Positions 53,883 through 62,636 of a stretch of DNA of 64,000 nt are shown piece by piece. Source of the DNA: Sphingomonas sp. PP-F2F-A104-K0414 (GTDB taxonomy: Bacteria; Pseudomonadota; Alphaproteobacteria; Sphingomonadales; Sphingomonadaceae); assembly GCF_004340945.1 (NCBI RefSeq), contig NZ_SLYD01000001.1, positions 372,001 to 436,000 of the forward strand. Reading direction: 5' to 3'. The notes under the pieces are model-generated. The model saw only the letters and a program-made list of their open reading frames with translations. It searched no databases and was not told the origin of the DNA. Both the position numbers and the translations under genes were made by a program. The number at the start of each line of letters is the position of its first letter. Within the stretch, counting starts at the first letter, position 1.

Positions 53883-54818
53883 ATGAGGGTCGCGCTGCCG
53901 CCGACGATCGACGCCGCGGCGTTCGCGGCCCACCATCCGTCGGCGGCGGTGTTCGATCTGCACGGCGAGACGATGGGGACGTCGTGGAGCGTGCGCTTCG
54001 CGGCGCCCGCGGGGGCCGCGGGGGCCGATCCGTCGCTGATCCGCTCCGCGATCGTCGCGCGACTGGCAAGGCTTGTTGCGGAGATGAGCCACTGGGCAAA
54101 GGACTCGCTGCTGTGTCGCTTCAACCGGTCGGCGCCTGACACCTGGACGACGCTGCCACCCGACTTCGCGCATGTCATGACGCGCGGCTTGGCGATCGCC
54201 GATGCCTGGGGTTTCGGCCCCGTCCCCATCGCTTGCCCACCAAGCACAGCCGAAATCGAGACGGCCCGCGCAACATCCGGCTGGTCGCAGCTGGCGTTCG
54301 CTCCCGGCGGCGCGCATCTTCGCTAACCCGGGGGCACCGCGCTCGACCTGTCGGGGATCGCCAAGGGCCATGCGGTCGATGTCATCGCCGATCTGTTGCG
54401 CGACGCCAGCATCCTGCATGCACTGGTCGAGATCGGTGGCGAACTCGTCGGGCGCGGTATCCGGCCCGACGGCGATCCCTGGTGGGTCGACCTCGAAAGC
54501 CCACAGGGCCTGACGCTTCCGCCGCTCAGGATCGCGCTGCACGGCCAAGCTGTCGCGACGTCCGGCGACTATCGTCGCGGCGCCCACCCGCTCGATCCAC
54601 GCACCGGTCGGCCGATCAAGACGGGTGTCGTATCCGTCAGCGTGATCCACCAGACCGCGCTGGACGCCGACGCTTGGGCGACCGCGCTCACCGTCCTCGG
54701 CCCGGACGGCCTGGGCCTCGCGGACGACCACGGCATTGCCGCCCGGCTCGTCGCGATGATCGACGGCCAACCGCAGGAGTACGTCACTCCAGCGCTCGCG
54801 GAGATGATCGATGCCTGA
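53883..54818 (+). pseudogene. FAD:protein FMN transferase (ApbE) gene with premature stop and deletion
   Basis: ApbE motifs are visible on both sides of a stop: GETMGTSWSVRF at the start, then after TAA at 54324-54326 the same frame resumes with GGTALDLSGIAKGHAVDVIA, EIGGELVGRG and SGDYRRG. A CAA-to-TAA change would explain the stop (LRQPGGT expected). The SDGAFDP region expected before WGFGPVP is also missing. The enzyme would attach FMN to an exported flavoprotein. Because of both lesions I call it a pseudogene. Confidence 0.75.
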
Positions 54819-54850
54819 CAGCCACGGGCGCCGTGCCTGACGGCCGTATT

Positions 54851-54897
54851 TCCCCGTGGAGGCGGGACCTAGACTGGACTCCCGCCTCCACGGGAGA
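54851..54897. repeat. REP-like inverted repeat (copy 2)
   Basis: Perfect 15-bp arms at 54853-54867 and 54880-54894 around CCTAGACTGGAC. The layout matches the element at 44536-44583. Confidence 0.72.
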
Positions 54898-54981
54898 ACA
54901 AGGAGCGCAAGATGTTCTACGGGGACAGCCCCAACAAAATCGGGTCCGCTCCAAACCGCTCTCGCCGGACCAAGGATAAAA

Positions 54982-55340
54982 ATGCAGAACGGAGTGAACC
55001 CCGCCGGCGGGCTCCATGAGCAGGGTAACGCCAAGATCAGCGAGAAGGGCGGCAGGCCCGCTACCTATGTCCACCAATATGCGATCAACACCTTCGTCCC
55101 AACGACCGACTCTGCGGTGGCGGCGGCGGATGCGTATTGGGCGAAAATGAAAGATTACTGGTCCGCGGGCTGCGTTGAATGTGCCTCGCAACCGCCCAAG
55201 GGATGGCGCCTCCGCCTCGAGAAGACGCGTCGGACGGGTCGACTACGGGTCATCAGTTGATGCTGCTGGCCGATCATATCGTCGCGGGCGACAGCATCGA
55301 AGATTGGAGAAGGCCGAGGCCAAGGCTGCCAATTCGCTCA
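54982..55340 (+). pseudogene. Unrecognised ORF, probably frameshifted remnant
   Basis: A good ribosome site (AAGGATAAAA) precedes ATG 54982, opening 92 codons (MQNGVNPAGGLHEQGN; YVHQYAINTFVPTTDSAVAA). The frame then degrades and protein-like text continues in two other frames (LMLLADHIVAGDSIEDWR, then KAEAKAANSLRQETE), as expected after frameshifts. I do not recognise the family. Confidence 0.4.
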
Positions 55341-55621
55341 GGCAGGAAACCGAAACGTAATGAGAGCCTGCACGTTAGCCCGAGCGACGACCCGTATTGA
55401 ACATGGACCGGTTATGGCTCTCCGCGGGTGCTCTTGCGCTGCCGACTTCCGCCATAGCGGTGACTGCTGGCGTGGAGAGTCCCGCGACCCCTCGTCGGTC
55501 GGCCTTCTAAGTCGCCGGCACGGGCTCCTGTCATCACATAGATTCTCCGCTGCGCTCATTGATCCAGGCGCGGGTCTGCGCCAAGACTTCGTCGGATAGC
55601 GCAGGATCGTCGATCGCGCCC
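55341..55621. other. Intergenic stretch without supported genes
   Basis: Only short frames without family resemblance are open, between the remnant ORF and the terminator of the TonB receptor gene. Confidence 0.4.
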
Positions 55622-55647
55622 AAAGGCCAGCCGTCCTCGGCTGGCCT
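55622..55647 (-). terminator. Terminator after the TonB receptor gene
   Basis: Perfect 8-bp stem GGCCAGCC/GGCTGGCC with a 6-nt loop, followed on the minus strand by TTTG, 26 bp past the receptor stop. The T-run is short. Confidence 0.65.
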
Positions 55648-55672
55648 CATAAGTTTAGCGAACGGCTGACGC

Positions 55673-58669
55673 TTAGAACTTGGCGCGAATGCCACCCAGG
55701 AACTGGCGACCTGGATAATAGACGCTGTACGCGGCGTTGTCGTAGCCAAACGTCGTGCGCAGCGGCTCGTTCGTAATGTTCAGAACGTCGAGAGTAAGAC
55801 GCAACCGGTTGTCGAAGAACGGCAGCTGATATCCGACCGACATGTCGAACTGACCGCGCGCATCGGCGCGAAGCGGCACGGGAATGTTGTTCTGCGGGCC
55901 ATTCGCGGCGATCGATTCGTCGTTCCAGACATAGTTCAGGCTGAGCGATACGCCGTGGCCTTCGTAGAAGCCCTGGAGGTTGTAGCTCCATGGCGCGATG
56001 CCCGATGCGACGAGCCCGGTGTCCGACTTCTGGGTGATCCGCGTACCGTTCGCCGAGAAACCGAGCCCGCGGACTAGGAAATCGAGCGGCTGGACCCAAG
56101 TCGCCTCAACGCCCTGGATCTTGAGCTGGTTCAGATTGACCGGCTGCGTCACGACGATCTGCGCGACGTCGGGACCACCGCGACCGTTGATCGCCTGCTG
56201 CTGCGTCGTGGTCAGCGTGCTGAAAGCAAGGTTCAGCGCCGAGAACGGCACCGTCGACTGGATGTTGGCGGTAAACCCGTCGATGTTCTTGCGGAAATAC
56301 GATACACCGACATAGCCGATGCCGCCGGTATAATATTCGCCGCCGAGATCGATGTTCTCGGACGTGTAGGGCTTTAGGTTCGGATTGCCTGCGGTCGCAA
56401 CCTGAGCGCCCTGATCAGAGAAAGTCAGGCCCGGCAGCAGCGATCCTGCATCGGCGCGGGTCATGCTGATCGAGGTCGCAAAACGCAGCTTGAGGCGACT
56501 CATCACATCATAGGTCAGATTGAGCGATGGCAAGACCTTCTCGTAAGACGAGTCCTGAACCACGTCGACGAGTCCCGCCGCCACTTGAACCGGGCCAGCA
56601 ACGCGTTGGTCGGTATGCACGTAGCGAACGCCCGCGTTGGCGCGCAGTTCACGACCGAAGATTTCCGTAACGCCATTGCCCTCCATGTAGAAGCCAAACG
56701 TCTTTTCGAGGATATCGCCGGTCGTCCCGCCGGTTACCGAACCGCGGGCTTCGGGCGCGTTGTCGAGGAAAGACTGGTAGTTGGTCGCCGCTTGCAGCTC
56801 TTTCAGCTTCGTCGAGATGATGCTGGTATACCCAACATTGCCCTTCGATAGCTTGCCGATATCCGTGACGTTCAGGCGCTCAAGATACTGCGACAACTGC
56901 GCGTTCGTGACGCTGCCGGTGGTGCCGTCGCACGTCGCACCGCAGACCGACGTCTGGTAGGCAGTCGAGTTGTCGTACGCGCGGACGTTGCGCAGCGCGC
57001 TGTCATAGGCGCCACCGAACTTCAAGTTCATGGTCGCGTCGCCAAGGGTGAAGTCGACATGCGCGCCCTTGGTCTCGGTCTTGCGGCGCACGCTCTGGAC
57101 GTTCTGGCGATACCATTTCCAGCCGAGGTTCGGATCGCCCAGATCGACGTTCGAGGTGATGACCGGCTGCGGATTGTTGCTGTCGGTATTGTCGTAAAAC
57201 GCGTTGATCCCGGTCTCGCGCGGGGTCTGGATCAGGAAGCTCGGCTGTTCGCGGTAGAAAGTGCTCTTACCGTAATTGACCTGTGCCTCGACCTTGAACG
57301 TGTCGCTCGGTGCCCAGGTGAGGCTTGGGTTCACATTGTAGAATTCGGTGGTCTGGCGGAAAATGCTCTCCTCAAGGAAGAACACCGAGTTCGCAAACGT
57401 GCCGCTGGTGACGACGTTGTTCGCGTCCACCGTCAAGCCGATCGGCACCATGCCGCCGGTCGAGGTCGGATCGGTACCGGGGCCCGAATTGCGAACGTAC
57501 CAGTTCATGTTCGACTTGACGTAATCGCGCTTCGACTTGGCGTAGATGCCGTCGAGCGCGAAGCTGAGCGTGTCGGTGGGGCGGAACTCAAGTGCGAGCA
57601 AGGCCGAATAGCGCGAGCGGGTCCCCTGCGTCACGTTGTTGCGGCCGAGACGCGGGATCAGCGCGCTGCGGATCTGCGTATCGGTCAGCCCCGAGGTCGC
57701 CGCGAGATTGACCGGCGCACCCGGCGTCAGGCCAAAGCCAGTGTTGCGCGGCACGACCGGCGCATAGGCAAAGCCATTGCCGCCGACGTCACCCACACCC
57801 GCCCGCCCGGTCGGGACGTTGCCGTCTGTGTAGCCGACCGTCTCGAAGCCATCGACACGGGTCTTCTGGTCCACGCCCTGCAAGCCGATCAGGATGCCGA
57901 ACTTGTCCCAGGTCTTGCTGGCGACGATCGCGCCACGCGGGCCGAAGCGATTGTTTGTGTCGTTATATTGGCCTTGCCCGACGACCGTCAGGTGCGTGCC
58001 GGGATTGTCGAACGGCCGCGCGTTGCGCAAGTTGACCGTACCGGCGATCCCGCCCTCCAGAGTCGATGCGACCGGCGATTTCAGAACATCGAGGCGCGTG
58101 AAGAGTTCGGACGGGAAAAAGTCGAGATCGACCTCGCGGTTGCCGCCACCAGTCCCGTTCGTGCCGCCGTCAGATGCGATTGCGATCTGGGTGTTGTTGA
58201 GCAGGACCTTCGAGAAGCTCGGGCCGAGACCTCGGATTGCGACCTGTACGCCTTCACCCGTGATGTCGCGGTTCAAGCGGACGCCCGGAATGCGGTTCAG
58301 CGTTTCGGCAAGATTGGTAGCGGGCAGCTTGCCGATGTCTTCGGCGAAGATCGAATCGCCAAACGCGACGGCATTACGCTTGGCGTTGGTTGCGCTTTGA
58401 AGGCTGCCACGAATCCCGGTAACGACGATCTCGTCGGTCGCGCCGAGCCCATTGTCAGCGGCGGTCGTGCTCTGCCCGGTTGCATCCGCAGGAGCGGGTT
58501 CGGCCTGGGTGGTTGTACCGGTGATCCCCTGCTGACCCGGCGCGACCGGCGCTGTCGTGCTGGACGAAGCGACCTGCGCAGCGGCGGGTGCAACACCGCC
58601 CACGACGGTGACCGCAACCGCGGCAAGCAATGCCACGCGAACATGATGACGGCGTACGATGAAATTCAT
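55673..58669 (-). CDS. TonB-dependent receptor linked to a GH35-like glycosidase
   Basis: The 998-residue protein starts MNFIVRRHHVRVALL after an AGAGGA site; it has a signal peptide ending APAAAQ, a Thr/Ala/Pro linker, the TonB box-like DEIVVTGIRGSL, a plug (AEDIGKLPATNLAETLNRIP; VQVAIRGLGPSFSKVLLNNT) and a barrel ending GRQFLGGIRAKF. It belongs to the large Caulobacter/Sphingomonas receptor type used for plant sugars. A glycosidase gene lies just upstream on the same strand, so a galactoside or related oligosaccharide is a reasonable guess. Confidence 0.92.
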   Translation of the reverse strand: MNFIVRRHHVRVALLAAVAVTVVGGVAPAAAQVASSSTTAPVAPGQQGITGTTTQAEPAPADATGQSTTAADNGLGATDEIVVTGIRGSLQSATNAKRNAVAFGDSIFAEDIGKLPATNLAETLNRIPGVRLNRDITGEGVQVAIRGLGPSFSKVLLNNTQIAIASDGGTNGTGGGNREVDLDFFPSELFTRLDVLKSPVASTLEGGIAGTVNLRNARPFDNPGTHLTVVGQGQYNDTNNRFGPRGAIVASKTWDKFGILIGLQGVDQKTRVDGFETVGYTDGNVPTGRAGVGDVGGNGFAYAPVVPRNTGFGLTPGAPVNLAATSGLTDTQIRSALIPRLGRNNVTQGTRSRYSALLALEFRPTDTLSFALDGIYAKSKRDYVKSNMNWYVRNSGPGTDPTSTGGMVPIGLTVDANNVVTSGTFANSVFFLEESIFRQTTEFYNVNPSLTWAPSDTFKVEAQVNYGKSTFYREQPSFLIQTPRETGINAFYDNTDSNNPQPVITSNVDLGDPNLGWKWYRQNVQSVRRKTETKGAHVDFTLGDATMNLKFGGAYDSALRNVRAYDNSTAYQTSVCGATCDGTTGSVTNAQLSQYLERLNVTDIGKLSKGNVGYTSIISTKLKELQAATNYQSFLDNAPEARGSVTGGTTGDILEKTFGFYMEGNGVTEIFGRELRANAGVRYVHTDQRVAGPVQVAAGLVDVVQDSSYEKVLPSLNLTYDVMSRLKLRFATSISMTRADAGSLLPGLTFSDQGAQVATAGNPNLKPYTSENIDLGGEYYTGGIGYVGVSYFRKNIDGFTANIQSTVPFSALNLAFSTLTTTQQQAINGRGGPDVAQIVVTQPVNLNQLKIQGVEATWVQPLDFLVRGLGFSANGTRITQKSDTGLVASGIAPWSYNLQGFYEGHGVSLSLNYVWNDESIAANGPQNNIPVPLRADARGQFDMSVGYQLPFFDNRLRLTLDVLNITNEPLRTTFGYDNAAYSVYYPGRQFLGGIRAKF

Positions 58670-58730
58670 TCTCGGTCCTCTCCTCATAACTTCCCCGCTT
58701 CGTCGTCGGGGTAAGTCAACCATCTGCGCC

Positions 58731-58744
58731 TGATAGCGCTATCA
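58731..58744. promoter_or_regulatory. LacI-type operator upstream of the TonB receptor
   Basis: A perfect 14-bp palindrome TGATAGCGCTATCA with a central CG pair, 61 bp upstream of the receptor ATG. A close variant (TGATAGCGATAACA) lies at 60708-60721 upstream of the glycosidase, so one regulator probably controls both. A wider inverted repeat (TATCAC/GTGATA) overlaps it. Confidence 0.65.
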
Positions 58745-58790
58745 CGGTATCGGTGATAATTGGCCTGACCAGCTCTGTCAACTGGACGAC

Positions 58791-60431
58791 CTAACGGTAT
58801 CGGTAGAGTTTTATACGCTGAATTTGCCAGTCTCCAGCCGGCAAGCTGATATGGCGCCCCTGGTGCGTTTGATCGCCGTTGAGCAGCCGCCCCGGAACCC
58901 AGCGACCTGCAGCGTCGAACCGTCCTTCGAAGGCACTATCGATGCCGACGAGCGCCGGTCCATCGCCGATAGGCTTGAACGTAACCGTGATACCCTGGCC
59001 TGCGACCAAGAATTCCTGAGCGCCGGTTTGAATGATCAACCCGCCATAGCTCGCGGTATCAGGCTTTGCGACGGGCCGTTGAATGTCGGCGTAGGCAACC
59101 GTGAAGCGATAGCCGCCGATGTCTCGAACCTGAGGCTCGTAGACGACGGTCTCGTCGTACAACACGCGCGGTTTGAAGCCGGCCATACGGTTTGATCCCT
59201 GCGCCGCAAGGATCTCCGGTGCAAGTTGATCGATCACGTCATAGGCCTTGGCCAGATCGCCCGGCGCATCATCGACCGAGTCGATCGAGAAAGGTCCAAA
59301 ACCGATCGCATCATGCTCGCCATATGCATAAAAGGCATTCGCGGGGACCGCGGCATTGTCTGCGTTGTTCGCCTCCGGAATGAAGAGCGGATTATCGGGA
59401 CGCTTATAGCGCCCCACCAAGTCGACATAGTTCGGGAAATAGATGTCCGGCGCCAGAAAATCGATCGCAGGTGCGCCCGCCTTCCAGACATCTATCAAAT
59501 GCGGCAATGGGCCGCCGCTCGGATATTCGCCCGGCGCGCGACCGGGGCGATTCAATGCAACGTTGACATACATCGGCATCGGGTACGCCGCCTTGCCTGC
59601 CATGGTCAGCTGATCGGCGAACCGTGCATAATACCACGCGGTAAATACCTCCGCGGCTGCGTCACCCTCGCCGAACAAATCCTCCCAAGACCCTTGCGTC
59701 TTGGCGCCCCGCTCAACCCACATCGCCTGCATCTCGGGGACAAGGCTTGCCTTGTGCTGTGTCAGATACTGGACGAGGTCGGCCGGTACCGGCTGTCGAT
59801 ATGCCGCTTCCGCCAGCGGCCCGTAATCGCGCGCGACCGGCAGCATGCCGATCTCGTTCTCGACCTGCATCATAACGACGGTATTCTGCGTACCGTCGAT
59901 CGCTTTCAAATGCGTCATCAGCGCGGCGTAGGCGCGCTGATCGGCCTTTAGCGTCTCAGGTGCAAACGCCGAGAGAATATCGACGCCCTGCCCGTTGGGT
60001 CCCTGTGCCCGCGGGAACCGCGCCTGGTCGCGCTTCACCCACGACGGTACGTAGGTCGACATCGAATTCTTCCACGCGCCAAACCAAAGGATCACCAGTT
60101 TCAGGTCGGCCGCACGCGCATCACGTACCATCGCATCGACCGAACTCCAGTCAAACCGCCCCTCCCGCGGCTCAATGAGTTCCCACGCCACGGGCGCGAG
60201 CACTGTGTTGAGATGCATCGCACGCAGCTTCTTCCAGTGCGGCGCCATGTAGGCGGCGCTGGACGCTGCCGAATTACTCAGTTCGCCGCCGATGATCAAC
60301 ATTGGCTTGCCGCCGACGATCAACTGCGTCGCGCTACCCTGTTTGCGTAGGGAGGGTGCATCGGCAAACGCCGGCGTTGCCGCTGTAGTTGCAAGGGCCG
60401 CCAGCATGAGCAGAGCCGATCGAGATTTCAT
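58791..60431 (-). CDS. GH35-like beta-galactosidase family protein (exported)
   Basis: The 546-residue protein has a signal peptide (ALLMLAALATTAATPAFA) and a TIM barrel of the GH35/GH42 clan: WKKLRAMHLNTVLAPVAWEL, EPREGRFDW, LVILWFGAWKNS, the acid/base Glu in MMQVENEIG and the nucleophile Glu in LFIPEANN. A C-terminal beta domain (~residues 400-546) follows, as in DUF5597-containing members. It would release terminal beta-galactose or similar sugars in the periplasm or outside. GGAG lies upstream of the ATG. The receptor for the product lies downstream on the same strand. Confidence 0.88.
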   Translation of the reverse strand: MKSRSALLMLAALATTAATPAFADAPSLRKQGSATQLIVGGKPMLIIGGELSNSAASSAAYMAPHWKKLRAMHLNTVLAPVAWELIEPREGRFDWSSVDAMVRDARAADLKLVILWFGAWKNSMSTYVPSWVKRDQARFPRAQGPNGQGVDILSAFAPETLKADQRAYAALMTHLKAIDGTQNTVVMMQVENEIGMLPVARDYGPLAEAAYRQPVPADLVQYLTQHKASLVPEMQAMWVERGAKTQGSWEDLFGEGDAAAEVFTAWYYARFADQLTMAGKAAYPMPMYVNVALNRPGRAPGEYPSGGPLPHLIDVWKAGAPAIDFLAPDIYFPNYVDLVGRYKRPDNPLFIPEANNADNAAVPANAFYAYGEHDAIGFGPFSIDSVDDAPGDLAKAYDVIDQLAPEILAAQGSNRMAGFKPRVLYDETVVYEPQVRDIGGYRFTVAYADIQRPVAKPDTASYGGLIIQTGAQEFLVAGQGITVTFKPIGDGPALVGIDSAFEGRFDAAGRWVPGRLLNGDQTHQGRHISLPAGDWQIQRIKLYRYR

Positions 60432-61042
60432 TATTTGACTCCAAATAAGACAGGAATTTATTCAATTAAGGAATGAGGTAAGATCCAAATTGGGTACTGG
60501 CCGTCGGATCTACCAACGCCGATGCAGATACCTGCAATTCAAGGGCGTTGTCGCATCTTGGAATGTTATGAGCATTGAACAGTCGAGTCTGGCATCGCCC
60601 GCTCGGGACATTGCGCCTTGGCATCGTATCTCGAGCTTGCCATTTGCGACCAAGGCTATCGACCTCTCCTCTCACCGAAAGCCGCATTGTTACCGATGCT
60701 GTCACCTTGATAGCGATAACATGTCTGACAAACCGAGCAATTGTCAACCGAAGGCGTACCAGTATGGGCGTGAGGCCGTGGCGATCTCGAACGTTGCGGC
60801 GTGCCATTCGGTCCTGTGAACTAACGGGTCAATAACCCCGCGGGCGCCACGACAGAAGCGTATTGGCAGCGTAGCGGTCGGCTGCGGAGCCCGGACGGCC
60901 GATCCGACTTTCAAATTTTCAATGCCACCACAGCCTGCAGATTGTCGGACATAACACATCCAGCGGGGGTCGCTACGGATCGTTAGGCGGTCGATTTCCA
61001 CTGCGGCATCGACCGCTTTAATTGAATTAGGACCAAACGAGA
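60432..61042. other. Intergenic region between the glycosidase and hydantoinase remnants
   Basis: No gene is supported. The stretch next to the glycosidase (60432-60480) is AT-rich and probably holds its promoter, and the LacI-type site is at 60708. Further right nothing is recognised; the sequence joins the truncated 3' end of the hydantoinase B gene. Confidence 0.45.
60708..60721. promoter_or_regulatory. Candidate LacI-type operator upstream of the glycosidase
   Basis: TGATAGCGATAACA differs from the perfect palindrome at 58731 at two positions in one half. It lies 277 bp upstream of the glycosidase ATG; a similar imperfect site (TGTTACC-GATGCTGTCA) is 6 bp away, so the binding region may be double. 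Confidence 0.5.
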
Positions 61043-62626
61043 CTATCGGCTTTGCACACTACGTCGTGCGGGCTCGCCAGCCTCGACCGGATAATCCTCC
61101 AGCTTGTTGCCGAGCACGATCTCGGTCCCGTCGTTCTTGACCAGCACCTTCCGGGCCCGCGTCCCTGGTTCGCCGCCGTTGACGCCCCAGGGCGGCACGA
61201 ACCAGCGATCGTCGCGGATCGCGATCACGCCGGGCTGGAGGAAGCGGTCCACCATGTTGATGCCGTTGCCGCCGCGGTGCAGCCCTGCCCCGCCGCTGTC
61301 CGCGACCGTCTCGTACGTCTCGATCCGCAGCGGGAAATAGCGTTCGAGGAACTCGTTCGGCACGTTGGTAAAGCCGGGCCACAGCGAGTGCCCATCGGGC
61401 CCGTCGCCCATCGACCGTGCGGGGATCCCGCCGAAGCCGATCTGGAACAGCTGGAACCATTTTCCGCTCTCGTCGAGCCCCGAATAGAACAGATGCGGCG
61501 ACGACGAGAAGCCGGCGGCGTTGAGAAACTCCGGCGTCTTCTGCCCGAGCAGCCCGCCGAGAATGTCGAACAACCGGCCGAGCGCATGCGTCCGCCCCGA
61601 CAGCGCCGCCGGAAAGCGCGGCTTGAGCAGCGACCCTTCCGGTATCCGCACGTCGATGAGATCCTAATAGCCGTCGTTGAACAGGATCTGCGGATCGAAG
61701 ACCATGATCATGTAGCTGCCGAAAAACATCTTCATCATGTTTTCGTTGAGCAGGAAATTGATCGACACCTGGCTCTGCGGATCGGTGCCGTCGAAATCGA
61801 GGATGACGCGGCCGTCCTCGCGCCACATCGTGCACTCGATCTTGTATGGGCCGTAGTCGAGCCCGTCGTCGCAGATGTAATCCTCGAAGCTGACCTTCTC
61901 CTCGCCGATCGCGGTCTCGACGAGCTGCTTCATCGCGCGGTAGTTGCGCTCCAGCAGCAGGTCGGTGGCGGACGCGTAGACGTCGTCGCCGAACCGCTCG
62001 CACATCTCGATGATCCGGCGCGAGGCGACGCGGCACGAGGCGATCAGCGCGTTCAGATCGGCGCGGCACCAGTCGGGCGTACGCGTCTGATGCATCACCA
62101 GGTTGAGCAGGTCCTCGTTGTAGACACCCTGCTTCCACAGCTTCACCGGCGGGATGCGAATCCCCTCCTGGAAGATGCTGGTCGCGTCGATCGGCATCGA
62201 TCCGGGCACCTTGCCGCCGATGTCGCTCATATGCCCGAACATCGAGGTGTAGGCGACGACGCGGCCGTCCTTGAGCACCGGCATCAGGACGAGCCAGTCG
62301 TTGAGGTGGCTGATCGCGCCCTGCACCGAATAGGGATCGTTGAGGAAGATCAGGTCGCCGTCCTCGACGGTGCCGTCATAGCTTTCTAGGAACGGGCCGA
62401 TATACGAGCCGAACTGGCCGACGATCCTGCGGCCCTTGCTGTCGGCGATCAGCGGGAAGGCGTCGCCCTGTTCGCGGATGCCGGGCGACATCGCAGTGCG
62501 GACGAGCGTCGCGTCCATCTCGATGCGGGCGTTGCGGAGCGCGTTTTCGATCACCTCCAGCGTGACGGGATCGATCGGCACCGTCTCGAACGGTGTGGCG
62601 TTGGCCTGGATGATGCGTGCGGGCAT
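61043..62626 (-). pseudogene. Hydantoinase B/oxoprolinase family gene with amber stop and truncated 3' end
   Basis: The N-terminal 320 residues are clear (IDPVTLEVIENALRNARIEM, DGDLIFLNDPYSVQGAISHL, FGHMSDIGGKVPG, DFDGTDPQSQVSINF). At 61664-61666 a TAG replaces the expected Tyr codon in NDGYYDLIDVR; the same frame then goes on (RIPEGSLLKPRFPAALSGRT, GLHRGGNGINMVDRF). The 3' end stops at EDYPVEAGEPARRS, before the Gly-rich tail seen in family members. HyuB acts with HyuA in ATP-driven opening of hydantoin- or oxoproline-like rings. The product would be inactive unless the stop is read through. Confidence 0.78.
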
Positions 62627-62636
62627 GATGGTCCTC

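Noticed and set aside
60744..61001. 85-codon minus-strand frame (MEIDRLTIRSDPRWMCYVRQ)
   Set aside because: It lies between decayed sequence and a promoter region, without a clear ribosome site or family.
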